From Acanthornis magna (Eukaryota; Chordata; Aves; Passeriformes; Acanthizidae), in NCBI GenBank assembly GCA_036785705.1, contig JAWUZG010001081.1, forward strand, positions 33,236 through 97,235: 64,000 bases of DNA, read 5' to 3'. This document shows positions 31,134 through 44,971 of this stretch, one piece after another. Each line of letters begins with the position of its first letter. The first letter of the stretch is position 1. Made by a program: the position numbers and the translations under genes. Below the pieces are notes generated by a model. The model saw only the letters and a list, made by a program, of their open reading frames with translations, made no database searches and was not told the origin of the DNA.

Positions 31134-34100
31134 GGCTGCAGCATGATATGAGCAATGGTGCTGAGGCCTTGGCCTTGAGGAAGGCAGCGGGGCTGAGGTG
31201 CTGTGGAGCTTCTGAGAAAGGCTGTGTGCTGCCAGGAAGTGCTTTGTTCTAAGGTGCTCCTGCTTTTTTTGCTTGTTGAACAGACTTTGAAATTAGTTTT
31301 TGCCTGGATGGCATCACATTGGTGTTGTCCCGCGTTCAGGGAAAGCTGCCGATGAGAAGTGGGGCCAGGCTGAAGGCTTGTTGTGACGAAAGGCCATGCC
31401 TTGGGGCCCTGTAAGCAGGGGTGCCAAAGGAGGCCCTGGCAGCTGTGCTGGGCCGCAGCAGCGGTGAGCAGCAAAGTGCCTGTGCGTGGGGCCTCTGCCA
31501 GCCGGCAGCTGTCCCGTTTGCTGCACTCGGGGGATGCGCGAAGGAGCACGGCTCCTGGGCCCCCCATCCTGCCGCTCCCGGAGGCCTCAGGCTTTGGCCG
31601 CTGAGAAGATGGCAAGGCACGTGAGAGGAGTATTTCAGTAGCTTGGAGGGGAATTTTGCCTCGTAGAGCCTCTTTGTGTGCTTGTGGGAGTGCAGGTGTG
31701 CATGCGCTGTCTGCAATGTGGGAGAGGGGCTGCTCTGGTGGATTCAGAAGTGCTTTAGGTTTGTGCCTAAGTTAGGTCTCGAAGTTCCTGCAGTGCTATG
31801 GTAAGGGCTGTGTGGATCCTTTGCTGAGGTCTTGGGTTTCAGCTCAGTTCTAAGTGAAGTGTTGTGTAGTTGAAGTCCAGTTCAGTTGCAATGCCCTTAA
31901 GTGCTGTTGCTGCCCTAAGTTGTTGATTTGAATTTGGATTATCAAGTGAAATGTTGCTCAAGTTGAAGTGCTCCTAAGGGAAGTGCTCTTGAGCCTTTGA
32001 GCCATGTTCTTCTTATCCTGAGCCTTTGTCTTCTTTAGAGACACAGCCTCACACACACGGACAGACAGACAGACATAGATAATTTGGGTTTGATTTCATT
32101 TTGGATTGATTGAGTCTGGATTTTTGTTTGTTGCTTTTCCTCGCTGTGCTTTGAGCATGGTGTAAGTAGTAGAGTGAAGCTTGGCAAGGAAGCTTGTCCT
32201 GCTGTGGCTTTTCCATGAAATCTTTCTTTGCCGATAGTTTTCCTATGATTCTTGGAGTGATGTGCAAGTGCCTGTGCCATCACATGTCTTTAGCAGCGTG
32301 GAGCCACCTGGGATGTCAGCAGCGAGGTGCTGTGAGTGAGTGCCTGTGACACCAGGGCTTCTGGGCAGCGTGCGGACTCGTGGCGTGTTCCTATGGCTGT
32401 CCTGGGACGGCCTGTGAGCTCAGTGTTCTTTTGAAAGCTGGATAGCTGTGGCGTGTCCCCAGGGAGTTCCTGTGACAAGATGTGACCTCGTGGCTCTTTG
32501 GCAGCCTGGAGATGGCTGGAGTGTGGCCAGGGGGCAAGTGTGAGTGTCAGGGACTTGCCAGCTCTTGAGGAGGATGGAGGGTGCAGGGATGTCCCCATGG
32601 AGCCCCTGTGAGTGCCTGTGAGCTGGCGGCACCTTAGCAGCGTGAGACTGGTGGGCTGTCAGCCCTGAGAGGCTGTTGAAGGCCGTGATCTCGGTGCAGA
32701 GAGGTTTGTCAAATGGGAGACTCGTGGGATGTCCGTATGGAGCCGCTGGGGTTGTGTGTGCCCTCAGTGTTCTTGAGGAGCCTCGAGAGCCCTGGGATGG
32801 CCCCGTGGAAGCGCAGGGAGTGGCTGTGACACAGCAACGGTGCCTGATGTGATGAAAGGGCCCTGGGATGTCAGCTTGGAATGGCTGTGAGTGCCTGAGA
32901 GCACAGGTCTGTCTCTCATGGCCGGAGAGCTGTGGCAGGTGCCCATGGTAGGTGTGTGAGTGCAGGTGAGCTCAGGGCTCTACAGAAGGCTGTAGGCCTG
33001 TGGGCTGTGAGGCTGGAAGGCCTGGGAGTGCTTTGGAGCTGAGTGCTCTGTAGCAGTCGGGAGCCGCCTGGGAGGTTGTAGCAGGATGCTTTGGGCCGGC
33101 TGCTTTGCCTTGGAACGTGGTGCAGGCACTTGGAGCATGTGCTATTTGCAAATGTCTCCAGGTGTCTTTCAGAGGGCCAGCGTGTGTTGTTTTGGCGTTG
33201 AATTCTGCTGAAAGTCGTTCTGGCAAGGAAGCCTGCATGAAGGTGCTGCTAGTGAGGCAAAGATTTGGCAGATGAGCTGCTGCTGGGAGTTGCAGGCGTC
33301 TGCCTGACAGTCAGTCCCTTGAGAATGTCAATGTGCAGTCAGTCCCCTTTCCTAGGGGAGGTTTTTCTAGCGTGTTCCTCCTTGGAGTGTGTGAGGGCTC
33401 GTGCTGGGGAAGTGGACAGCAAGCAAGGGCACTCTTGGTGGTGAAGGGAGAGAGAGCTGCCCAGGAGTGTTGGTGTGGTGAGTTCCATGGAGCTCTACTT
33501 GGGAATTGGGTTTTTTTGCTTGCTGTAAGATATGACTGCTTTCCTATTGTTTTCATCGAGTGCACTCCATTGTAGTCTGTGTAGCCTCCCAGGAGCAGGT
33601 TTAGCTTTTCTATGGAGTGGTCAGTAATTGGGATTGAGTTGTTTGTGTTGAATCATTTGTGTTAGGGAAGACCTGCTTTTCTAGGAATAGATCAGATGGG
33701 CCATTTGTAAGTGCTGCGGGACAGAGTTACTTAAAGCAGGGACAGTGTGAGGCTGGGATTGGATGCAGCCGCCGCCAAGGCTCGTGTCTCTGAGAAGGAG
33801 TTGAGAAAGCCAAGGGCTGCTCTCTGGCCCTCGTGACTCAGTGGCCAGGCTGCTCTGGGAGGCTTTGTGTGAATCTGCCAGCACAGCAGCGAGAGATGTC
33901 CCCGAGGAGCTTGTGTGAGTGCAGGTGAGATCAGAGCTCTTGAGCAGCCTGGAGAGCCTGGGGATGTGGCCATGGAGCCGCCAGGATATCTGGTGACCTC
34001 GGGGTTCCTATGAGCAGAGGGAGCACTAAGATGTGCCCATGGCACCTGTGTAAGTGCCTGTGGCTGAAGGCCTCTTTTGCAGCCTGGAGAGCCTTGGCAT

Positions 34101-34593
34101 GTGGCCATGAAGCCACAGTGCGTGTCTGTGACATCAGAGCGCTTTGGCAGCATGGAAAGGCCTGGAATGGCTGCAGGGGCCAGAGGTGAGTGCCTGTGAC
34201 ATCAGAGCTGTCCAGCAGCAGGGAGAGGGAGGGAATGTCACAGGCCATGCCCTGTGAGTTGCTGTGACAGCGTGGCTCCTTAGCAGCGTGCAGATTGCCG
34301 GGATGTTACCCTTGAGGCCCTGGCATTGCCCTTGTCGTGTGTGTTCTTTAGGAAGATAGAGAGAGCCGTGGCATGTCCCCCTGGAAGTGCAGGGAGTGGC
34401 AGTTGCAAAAGAGCTCCTTAGCACTTAGAGACAGGTGGGATGTCCCCATGGAGGCACTGTGAGAGCCCGTGACCTCAGAGGTCTTTGGAAGGTGAGAGAG
34501 CCGCGGGATGCCATGGGATGTGAGCATGGGGAGCCTGTGGGCAGGTGTGATCTCCCTGCTTGTGCTGGTGCATCCCCCCCTGGCCTTTTTTCA
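31134..34593 (+). repeat. Unit 10 (3460 bp), 'type III'
   Basis: Founder-like copy of a third sequence type: AAAGGCTG, GCTTTGTTC, TTTGCTTG, CAGCTGTCCCG, CCTCAGGCTTTGG near 31590, CACGTG, CATGAAATC near 32215 (loss of one GAATTC site), CGTGTTCCTA, CCAGCTCTTG, CAGCAACGG near 32835, CTCTACAG near 32980, and the coupled changes TTTGGAGCTGAGTGCTCTG near 33035. It differs from unit 11 at a single base that I can see (A at 33272). Confidence 0.97.
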
Positions 34594-37500
34594 GGCTGCA
34601 GCATGATATGAGCAATGGTGCTGAGGCCTTGGCCTTGAGGAAGGCAGCGGGGCTGAGGTGCTGTGGAGCTTCTGAGAAAGGCTGTGTGCTGCCAGGAAGT
34701 GCTTTGTTCTAAGGTGCTCCTGCTTTTTTTGCTTGTTGAACAGACTTTGAAATTAGTTTTTGCCTGGATGGCATCACATTGGTGTTGTCCCGCGTTCAGG
34801 GAAAGCTGCCGATGAGAAGTGGGGCCAGGCTGAAGGCTTGTTGTGACGAAAGGCCATGCCTTGGGGCCCTGTAAGCAGGGGTGCCAAAGGAGGCCCTGGC
34901 AGCTGTGCTGGGCCGCAGCAGCGGTGAGCAGCAAAGTGCCTGTGCGTGGGGCCTCTGCCAGCCGGCAGCTGTCCCGTTTGCTGCACTCGGGGGATGCGCG
35001 AAGGAGCACGGCTCCTGGGCCCCCCATCCTGCCGCTCCCGGAGGCCTCAGGCTTTGGCCGCTGAGAAGATGGCAAGGCACGTGAGAGGAGTATTTCAGTA
35101 GCTTGGAGGGGAATTTTGCCTCGTAGAGCCTCTTTGTGTGCTTGTGGGAGTGCAGGTGTGCATGCGCTGTCTGCAATGTGGGAGAGGGGCTGCTCTGGTG
35201 GATTCAGAAGTGCTTTAGGTTTGTGCCTAAGTTAGGTCTCGAAGTTCCTGCAGTGCTATGGTAAGGGCTGTGTGGATCCTTTGCTGAGGTCTTGGGTTTC
35301 AGCTCAGTTCTAAGTGAAGTGTTGTGTAGTTGAAGTCCAGTTCAGTTGCAATGCCCTTAAGTGCTGTTGCTGCCCTAAGTTGTTGATTTGAATTTGGATT
35401 ATCAAGTGAAATGTTGCTCAAGTTGAAGTGCTCCTAAGGGAAGTGCTCTTGAGCCTTTGAGCCATGTTCTTCTTATCCTGAGCCTTTGTCTTCTTTAGAG
35501 ACACAGCCTCACACACACGGACAGACAGACAGACATAGATAATTTGGGTTTGATTTCATTTTGGATTGATTGAGTCTGGATTTTTGTTTGTTGCTTTTCC
35601 TCGCTGTGCTTTGAGCATGGTGTAAGTAGTAGAGTGAAGCTTGGCAAGGAAGCTTGTCCTGCTGTGGCTTTTCCATGAAATCTTTCTTTGCCGATAGTTT
35701 TCCTATGATTCTTGGAGTGATGTGCAAGTGCCTGTGCCATCACATGTCTTTAGCAGCGTGGAGCCACCTGGGATGTCAGCAGCGAGGTGCTGTGAGTGAG
35801 TGCCTGTGACACCAGGGCTTCTGGGCAGCGTGCGGACTCGTGGCGTGTTCCTATGGCTGTCCTGGGACGGCCTGTGAGCTCAGTGTTCTTTTGAAAGCTG
35901 GATAGCTGTGGCGTGTCCCCAGGGAGTTCCTGTGACAAGATGTGACCTCGTGGCTCTTTGGCAGCCTGGAGATGGCTGGAGTGTGGCCAGGGGGCAAGTG
36001 TGAGTGTCAGGGACTTGCCAGCTCTTGAGGAGGATGGAGGGTGCAGGGATGTCCCCATGGAGCCCCTGTGAGTGCCTGTGAGCTGGCGGCACCTTAGCAG
36101 CGTGAGACTGGTGGGCTGTCAGCCCTGAGAGGCTGTTGAAGGCCGTGATCTCGGTGCAGAGAGGTTTGTCAAATGGGAGACTCGTGGGATGTCCGTATGG
36201 AGCCGCTGGGGTTGTGTGTGCCCTCAGTGTTCTTGAGGAGCCTCGAGAGCCCTGGGATGGCCCCGTGGAAGCGCAGGGAGTGGCTGTGACACAGCAACGG
36301 TGCCTGATGTGATGAAAGGGCCCTGGGATGTCAGCTTGGAATGGCTGTGAGTGCCTGAGAGCACAGGTCTGTCTCTCATGGCCGGAGAGCTGTGGCAGGT
36401 GCCCATGGTAGGTGTGTGAGTGCAGGTGAGCTCAGGGCTCTACAGAAGGCTGTAGGCCTGTGGGCTGTGAGGCTGGAAGGCCTGGGAGTGCTTTGGAGCT
36501 GAGTGCTCTGTAGCAGTCGGGAGCCGCCTGGGAGGTTGTAGCAGGATGCTTTGGGCCGGCTGCTTTGCCTTGGAACGTGGTGCAGGCACTTGGAGCATGT
36601 GCTATTTGCAAATGTCTCCAGGTGTCTTTCAGAGGGCCAGCGTGTGTTGTTTTGGCGTTGAATTCTGCTGAAAGTCGTTCTGGCAAGGAAGCCTGCATGA
36701 AGGTGCTGCTAGTGAGGCAAAGATTTGGCAGCTGAGCTGCTGCTGGGAGTTGCAGGCGTCTGCCTGACAGTCAGTCCCTTGAGAATGTCAATGTGCAGTC
36801 AGTCCCCTTTCCTAGGGGAGGTTTTTCTAGCGTGTTCCTCCTTGGAGTGTGTGAGGGCTCGTGCTGGGGAAGTGGACAGCAAGCAAGGGCACTCTTGGTG
36901 GTGAAGGGAGAGAGAGCTGCCCAGGAGTGTTGGTGTGGTGAGTTCCATGGAGCTCTACTTGGGAATTGGGTTTTTTTGCTTGCTGTAAGATATGACTGCT
37001 TTCCTATTGTTTTCATCGAGTGCACTCCATTGTAGTCTGTGTAGCCTCCCAGGAGCAGGTTTAGCTTTTCTATGGAGTGGTCAGTAATTGGGATTGAGTT
37101 GTTTGTGTTGAATCATTTGTGTTAGGGAAGACCTGCTTTTCTAGGAATAGATCAGATGGGCCATTTGTAAGTGCTGCGGGACAGAGTTACTTAAAGCAGG
37201 GACAGTGTGAGGCTGGGATTGGATGCAGCCGCCGCCAAGGCTCGTGTCTCTGAGAAGGAGTTGAGAAAGCCAAGGGCTGCTCTCTGGCCCTCGTGACTCA
37301 GTGGCCAGGCTGCTCTGGGAGGCTTTGTGTGAATCTGCCAGCACAGCAGCGAGAGATGTCCCCGAGGAGCTTGTGTGAGTGCAGGTGAGATCAGAGCTCT
37401 TGAGCAGCCTGGAGAGCCTGGGGATGTGGCCATGGAGCCGCCAGGATATCTGGTGACCTCGGGGTTCCTATGAGCAGAGGGAGCACTAAGATGTGCCCAT

Positions 37501-38053
37501 GGCACCTGTGTAAGTGCCTGTGGCTGAAGGCCTCTTTTGCAGCCTGGAGAGCCTTGGCATGTGGCCATGAAGCCACAGTGCGTGTCTGTGACATCAGAGC
37601 GCTTTGGCAGCATGGAAAGGCCTGGAATGGCTGCAGGGGCCAGAGGTGAGTGCCTGTGACATCAGAGCTGTCCAGCAGCAGGGAGAGGGAGGGAATGTCA
37701 CAGGCCATGCCCTGTGAGTTGCTGTGACAGCGTGGCTCCTTAGCAGCGTGCAGATTGCCGGGATGTTACCCTTGAGGCCCTGGCATTGCCCTTGTCGTGT
37801 GTGTTCTTTAGGAAGATAGAGAGAGCCGTGGCATGTCCCCCTGGAAGTGCAGGGAGTGGCAGTTGCAAAAGAGCTCCTTAGCACTTAGAGACAGGTGGGA
37901 TGTCCCCATGGAGGCACTGTGAGAGCCCGTGACCTCAGAGGTCTTTGGAAGGTGAGAGAGCCGCGGGATGCCATGGGATGTGAGCATGGGGAGCCTGTGG
38001 GCAGGTGTGATCTCCCTGCTTGTGCTGGTGCATCCCCCCCTGGCCTTTTTTCA
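34594..38053 (+). repeat. Unit 11 (3460 bp), near-identical to unit 10
   Basis: All type III markers of unit 10 are present. The only difference I can see is GGCAGCTGAGC at 36728-36738, where unit 10 has GGCAGATGAGC (C at 36732). This pairing marks a very recent duplication, or an assembly that placed two near-identical copies. Confidence 0.97.
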
Positions 38054-41000
38054 GGCTGCAGCATGATATGAGCAATGGTGCTGAGGCCTTGGCCTTGAGG
38101 AAGGCAGCGGGGCTGAGGTGCTGTGGAGCTTCTGAGAAAGGCTGTGTGCTGCCAGGAAGTGCTTTGTTCTAAGGTGCTCCTGCTTTTTTTGCTTGTTGAA
38201 CAGACTTTGAAATTAGTTTTTGCCTGGATGGCATCACATTGGTGTTGTCCCGCGTTCAGGGAAAGCTGCCGATGAGAAGTGGGGCCAGGCTGAAGGCTTG
38301 TTGTGACTAAAGGCCATGCCTTGGGGCCCTGTAAGCAGGGGTGCCAAAGGAGGCCCTGGCAGCTGTGCTGGGCCGCAGCAGCGGTGAGCAGCAAAGTGCC
38401 TGTGCGTGGGGCCTCTGCCAGCCGGCAGCTGTCCCGTTTGCTGCACTCGGGGGATGCGCGAAGGAGCACGGCTCCTGGGCCCCCCATCCTGCCGCTCCCG
38501 GAGGCCTCAGGCTTTGGCCGCTGAGAAGATGGCAAGGCACGTGAGAGGAGTATTTCAGTAGCTTGGAGGGGAATTTTGCCTCGTAGAGCCTCTTTGTGTG
38601 CTTGTGGGAGTGCAGGTGTGCATGCGCTGTCTGCAATGTGGGAGAGGGGCTGCTCTGGTGGATTCAGAAGTGCTTTAGGTTTGTGCCTAAGTTAGGTCTC
38701 GAAGTTCCTGCAGTGCTATGGTAAGGGCTGTGTGGATCCTTTGCTGAGGTCTTGGGTTTCAGCTCAGTTCTAAGTGAAGTGTTGTGTAGTTGAAGTCCAG
38801 TTCAGTTGCAATGCCCTTAAGTGCTGTTGCTGCCCTAAGTTGTTGATTTGAATTTGGATTATCAAGTGAAATGTTGCTCAAGTTGAAGTGCTCCTAAGGG
38901 AAGTGCTCTTGAGCCTTTGAGCCATGTTCTTCTTATCCTGAGCCTTTGTCTTCTTTAGAGACACAGCCTCACACACACGGACAGACAGACAGACATAGAT
39001 AATTTGGGTTTGATTTCATTTTGGATTGATTGAGTCTGGATTTTTGTTTGTTGCTTTTCCTCGCTGTGCTTTGAGCATGGTGTAAGTAGTAGAGTGAAGC
39101 TTGGCAAGGAAGCTTGTCGTGCTGTGGCTTTTCCATGAAATCTTTCTTTGCCGATAGTTTTCCTATGATTCTTGGAGTGATGTGCAAGTGCCTGTGCCAT
39201 CACATGTCTTTAGCAGCGTGGAGCCACCTGGGATGTCAGCAGCGAGGTGCTGTGAGTGAGTGCCTGTGACACCAGGGCTTCTGGGCAGCGTGCGGACTCG
39301 TGGCGTGTTCCTATGGCTGTCCTGGGACGGCCTGTGAGCTCAGTGTTCTTTTGAAAGCTGGATAGCTGTGGCGTGTCCCCAGGGAGTTCCTGTGACAAGA
39401 TGTGACCTCGTGGCTCTTTGGCAGCCTGGAGATGGCTGGAGTGTGGCCAGGGGGCAAGTGTGAGTGTCAGGGACTTGCCAGCTCTTGAGGAGGATGGAGG
39501 GTGCAGGGATGTCCCCATGGAGCCCCTGTGAGTGCCTGTGAGCTGGCGGCACCTTAGCAGCGTGAGACTGGTGGGCTGTCAGCCCTGAGAGGCTGTTGAA
39601 GGCCGTGATCTCGGTGCAGAGAGGTTTGTCAAATGGGAGACTCGTGGGATGTCCGTATGGAGCCGCTGGGGTTGTGTGTGCCCTCAGTGTTCTTGAGGAG
39701 CCTCGAGAGCCCTGGGATGGCCCCGTGGAAGCGCAGGGAGTGGCTGTGACACAGCAACGGTGCCTGATGTGATGAAAGGGCCCTGGGATGTCAGCTTGGA
39801 ATGGCTGTGAGTGCCTGAGAGCACAGGTCTGTCTCTCATGGCCGGAGAGCTGTGGCAGGTGCCCATGGTAGGTGTGTGAGTGCAGGTGAGCTCAGGGCTC
39901 TACAGAAGGCTGTAGGCCTGTGGGCTGTGAGGCTGGAAGGCCTGGGAGTGCTTTGGAGCTGAGTGCTCTGTAGCAGTCGGGAGCCGCCTGGGAGGTTGTA
40001 GCAGGATGCTTTGGGCCGGCTGCTTTGCCTTGGAACGTGGTGCAGGCACTTGGAGCATGTGCTATTTGCAAATGTCTCCAGGTGTCTTTCAGAGGGCCAG
40101 CGTGTGTTGTTTTGGCGTTGAATTCTGCTGAAAGTCGTTCTGGCAAGGAAGCCTGCATGAAGGTGCTGCTAGTGAGGCAAAGATTTGGCAGCTGAGCTGC
40201 TGCTGGGAGTTGCAGGCGTCTGCCTGACAGTCAGTCCCTTGAGAATGTCAATGTGCAGTCAGTCCCCTTTCCTAGGGGAGGTTTTTCTAGCGTGTTCCTC
40301 CTTGGAGTGTGTGAGGGCTCGTGCTGGGGAAGTGGACAGCAAGCAAGGGCACTCTTGGTGGTGAAGGGAGAGAGAGCTGCCCAGGAGTGTTGGTGTGGTG
40401 AGTTCCATGGAGCTCTACTTGGGAATTGGGTTTTTTTGCTTGCTGTAAGATATGACTGCTTTCCTATTGTTTTCATCGAGTGCACTCCATTGTAGTCTGT
40501 GTAGCCTCCCAGGAGCAGGTTTAGCTTTTCTATGGAGTGGTCAGTAATTGGGATTGAGTTGTTTGTGTTGAATCATTTGTGTTAGGGAAGACCTGCTTTT
40601 CTAGGAATAGATCAGATGGGCCATTTGTAAGTGCTGCGGGACAGAGTTACTTAAAGCAGGGACAGTGTGAGGCTGGGATTGGATGCAGCCGCCGCCAAGG
40701 CTCGTGTCTCTGAGAAGGAGTTGAGAAAGCCAAGGGCTGCTCTCTGGCCCTCGTGACTCAGTGGCCAGGCTGCTCTGGGAGGCTTTGTGTGAATCTGCCA
40801 GCACAGCAGCGAGAGATGTCCCCGAGGAGCTTGTGTGAGTGCAGGTGAGATCAGAGCTCTTGAGCAGCCTGGAGAGCCTGGGGATGTGGCCATGGAGCCG
40901 CCAGGATATCTGGTGACCTCGGGGTTCCTATGAGCAGAGGGAGCACTAAGATGTGCCCATGGCACCTGTGTAAGTGCCTGTGGCTGAAGGCCTCTTTTGC

Positions 41001-41513
41001 AGCCTGGAGAGCCTTGGCATGTGGCCATGAAGCCACAGTGCGTGTCTGTGACATCAGAGCGCTTTGGCAGCATGGAAAGGCCTGGAATGGCTGCAGGGGC
41101 CAGAGGTGAGTGCCTGTGACATCACAGCTGTCCAGCAGCAGGGAGAGGGAGGGAATGTCACAGGCCATGCCCTGTGAGTTGCTGTGACAGCGTGGCTCCT
41201 TAGCAGCGTGCAGATTGCCGGGATGTTACCCTTGAGGCCCTGGCATTGCCCTTGTCGTGTGTGTTCTTTAGGAAGATAGAGAGAGCCGTGGCATGTCCCC
41301 CTGGAAGTGCAGGGAGTGGCAGTTGCAAAAGAGCTCCTTAGCACTTAGAGACAGGTGGGATGTCCCCATGGAGGCACTGTGAGAGCCCGTGACCTCAGAG
41401 GTCTTTGGAAGGTGAGAGAGCCGCGGGATGCCATGGGATGTGAGCATGGGGAGCCTGTGGGCAGGTGTGATCTCCCTGCTTGTGCTGGTGCATCCCCCCC
41501 TGGCCTTTTTTCA
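38054..41513 (+). repeat. Unit 12 (3460 bp), type III with four extra changes
   Basis: Matches unit 11, including GGCAGCTGAGC. It differs by GACTAAAGG near 38306, TTGTCGTGCTG near 39119 (shared with units 15 and 19), and CATCACAGCTG near 41122 where units 10-11 have CATCAGAGCTG. A CTGTGGCTTTTCCATGAAATC context is retained. Confidence 0.97.
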
Positions 41514-44500
41514 GGCTGCAGCATGATATGAGCAATGGTGCTGAGGCCTTGGCCTTGAGGAAGGCAGCGGGGCTGAGGTGCTGTGGAGCTTCTGAGAAAG
41601 GCTGTGTGCTGCCAGGAAGTGCTGTGTTCTAAGGTGCTCCTGCTTTTTTTGCCTGTTGAACAGACTTTGAAATTAGTTTTTGCCTGGATGGCATCACATT
41701 GGTGTTGTCCCGCGTTCAGGGAAAGCTGCCGATGAGAAGTGGGGCCAGGCTGAAGGCTTGTTGTGACTAAAGGCCATGCCTTGGGGCCCTGTAAGCAGGG
41801 GTGCCAAAGGAGGCCCTGGCAGCTGTGCTGGGCCGCAGCAGCGGTGAGCAGCAAAGTGCCTGTGCGTGGGGCCTCTGCCAGCCGGCAGCTGTCCCGTTTG
41901 CTGCACTCGGGGGATGCGCGAAGGAGCACGGCTCCTGGGCCCCCCATCCTGCCGCTCCCGGAGGCCTCAGGCTTTGGCCGCTGAGAAGATGGCAAGGCAC
42001 GTGAGAGGAGTATTTCAGTAGCTTGGAGGGGAATTTTGCCTCGTAGAGCCTCTTTGTGTGCTTGTGGGAGTGCAGGTGTGCATGCGCTGTCTGCAATGTG
42101 GGAGAGGGGCTGCTCTGGTGGATTCAGAAGTGCTTTAGGTTTGTGCCTAAGTTAGGTCTCGAAGTTCCTGCAGTGCTATGGTAAGGGCTGTGTGGATCCT
42201 TTGCTGAGGTCTTGGGTTTCAGCTCAGTTCTAAGTGAAGTGTTGTGTAGTTGAAGTCCAGTTCAGTTGCAATGCCCTTAAGTGCTGTTGCTGCCCTAAGT
42301 TGTTGATTTGAATTTGGATTATCAAGTGAAATGTTGCTCAAGTTGAAGTGCTCCTAAGGGAAGTGCTCTTGAGCCTTTGAGCCATGTTCTTCTTATCCTG
42401 AGCCTTTGTCTTCTTTAGAGACACAGCCTCACACACACGGACAGACAGACAGACATAGATAATTTGGGTTTGATTTCATTTTGGATTGATTGACTCTGGA
42501 TTTTTGTTTGTTGCTTTTCCTCGCTGTGCTTTGAGCATGGTGTAAGTAGTAGAGTGAAGCTTGGCAAGGAAGCTTGTCCTGCTGTGGCTTTTCCATGAAT
42601 TCTTTCTTTGCCGATAGTTTTCCTATGATTCTTGGAGTGATGTGCAAGTGCCTGTGCCATCACATGTCTTTAGCAGCGTGGAGCCACCTGGGATGTCAGC
42701 AGCGAGGTGCTGTGAGTGAGTGCCTGTGACACCAGGGCTTCTGGGCAGCGTGCGGACTCGTGGCGTGTGCCTATGGCTGTCCTGGGACGGCCTGTGAGCT
42801 CAGTGTTCTTTTGAAAGCTGGATAGCTGTGGCGTGTCCCCAGGGAGTTCCTGTGACAAGATGTGACCTCGTGGCTCTTTGGCAGCCTGGAGATGGCTGGA
42901 GTGTGGCCAGGGGGCAAGTGTGAGTGTCAGGGACTTGCCAGGTCTTGAGGAGGATGGAGGGTGTAGGGATGTCCCCATGGAGCCCCTGTGAGTGCCTGTG
43001 AGCTGGCGGCACCTTAGCAGCGTGAGACTGGTGGGCTGTCAGCCCTGAGAGGCTGTTGAAGGCCGTGATCTCGGTGCAGAGAGGTTTGTCAAATGGGAGA
43101 CTCGTGGGATGTCCGTATGGAGCCGCTGGGGTTGTGTGTGCCCTCAGTGTTCTTGAGGAGCCTCGAGAGCCCTGGGATGGCTCCGTGGAAGCGCAGGGAG
43201 TGGCTGTGACACAGCAACGGTGCCTGATGTGATGAAAGGGCCCTGGGATGTCAGCTTGGAATGGCTGTGAGTGCCTGAGAGCACAGGTCTGTCTCTCATG
43301 GCCGGAGAGCTGTGGCAGGTGCCCATGGTAGGTGTGTGAGTGCAGGTGAGCTCAGGGCTCTGCAGAAGGCTGTAGGCCTGTGGGCTGTGAGGCTGGAAGG
43401 CCTGGGAGTGCTTTTGAGCGGAGTGCTGTGTAGCAGTCGGGAGCCGCCTGGGAGGTTGTAGCAGGATGCTTTGGGCCGGCTGCTTTGCCTTGGAACGTGG
43501 TGCAGGCACTTGGAGCATGTGCTATTTGCAAATGTCTCCAGGTGTCTTTCAGAGGGCCAGCGTGTGTTGTTTTGGCGTTGAATTCTGCTGAAAGTCGTTC
43601 TGGCAAGGAAGCCTGCATGAAGGTGCTGCTAGTGAGGCAAAGATTTGGCAGATGAGCTGCTGCTGGGAGTTGCAGGCGTCTGCCTGACAGTCAGTCCCTT
43701 GAGAATGTCAATGTGCAGTCAGTCCCCTTTCCTAGGGGAGGTTTTTCTAGCGTGTTCCTCCTTGGAGTGTGTGAGGGCTCGTGCTGGGGAAGTGGACAGC
43801 AAGCAAGGGCACTCTTGGTGGTGAAGGGAGAGAGAGCTGCCCAGGAGTGTTGGTGTGGTGAGTTCCATGGAGCTCTACTTGGGAATTGGGTTTTTTTGCT
43901 TGCTGTAAGATATGACCGCTTTCCTATTGTTTTCATCGAGTGCACTCCATTGTAGTCTGTGTAGCCTCCCAGGAGCAGGTTTAGCTTTTCTATGGAGTGG
44001 TCAGTAATTGGGATTGAGTTGTTTGTGTTGAATCATTTGTGTTAGGGAAGACCTGCTTTTCTAGGAATAGATCAGATGGGCCATTTGTAAGTGCTGCGGG
44101 ACAGTTACTTAAAGCAGGGACAGTGTGAGGCTGGGATTGGATGCAGCCGCCGCCAAGGCTCGTGTCTCTGAGAAGGAGTTGAGAAAGCCAAGGGCTGCTC
44201 TCTGGCCCTCGTGACTCAGTGGCCAGGCTGCTCTGGGAGGCTTTGTGTGAATCTGCCAGCACAGCAGCGAGAGATGTCCCCGAGGAGCTTGTGTGAGTGC
44301 AGGTGAGATCAGAGCTCTTGAGCAGCCTGGAGAGCCTGGGGATGTGGCCATGGAGCCGCCAGGATATCTGGTGACCTCGGGGTTCCTATGAGCAGAGGGA
44401 GCACTAAGATGTGCCCATGGCACCTGTGTAAGTGCCTGTGGCTGAAGGCCTCTTTTGCAGCCTGGAGAGCCTTGGCATGTGGCCATGAAGCCACAGTGCG

Positions 44501-44971
44501 TGTCTGTGACATCAGAGCGCTTTGGCAGCATGGAAAGGCCTGGAATGGCTGCAGGGGCCAGAGGTGAGTGCCTGTGACATCAGAGCTGTCCAGCAGCAGG
44601 GAGAGGGAGGGAATGTCACAGGCGATGCCCTGTGAGTTGCTGTGACAGCGTGGCTCCTTAGCAGCGTGCAGATTGCCGGGATGTTACCCTTGAGGCCCTG
44701 GCATTGCCCTTGTCGTGTGTGTTCTTTAGGAAGATAGAGAGAGCCGTGGCATGTCCCCCTGGAAGTGCAGGGAGTGGCAGTTGCAAAAGAGCTCCTTAGC
44801 ACTTAGAGACAGGTGGGATGTCCCCATGGAGGCACTGTGAGAGCCCGTGACCTCAGAGGTCTTTGGAAGGTGAGAGAGCCGCGGGATGCCATGGGATGTG
44901 AGCATGGGGAGCCTGTGGGCAGGTGTGATCTCCCTGCTTGTGCTGGTGCATCCCCCCCTGGCCTTTTTTCA
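41514..44971 (+). repeat. Unit 13 (3458 bp), private 2-bp deletion
   Basis: The start mixes AAAGGCTG with GCTGTGTTC and TTTGCCTG. It then has GACTAAAGG, CCTCAGGCTT, CACGTG, GACTCTGG near 42492 (otherwise only units 1-2), CATGAATTC, CGTGTGCCTA, CCAGGTCTTG, GTGTAGGG, private GGCTCCGTGG near 43180, CAGCAACGG, and TTTTGAGCGG. Its length deficit is GGGACAGTTAC at 44099-44109, where the others read GGGACAGAGTTAC. GACCGCTTT near 43915 recurs in units 15 and 17. Confidence 0.97.
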
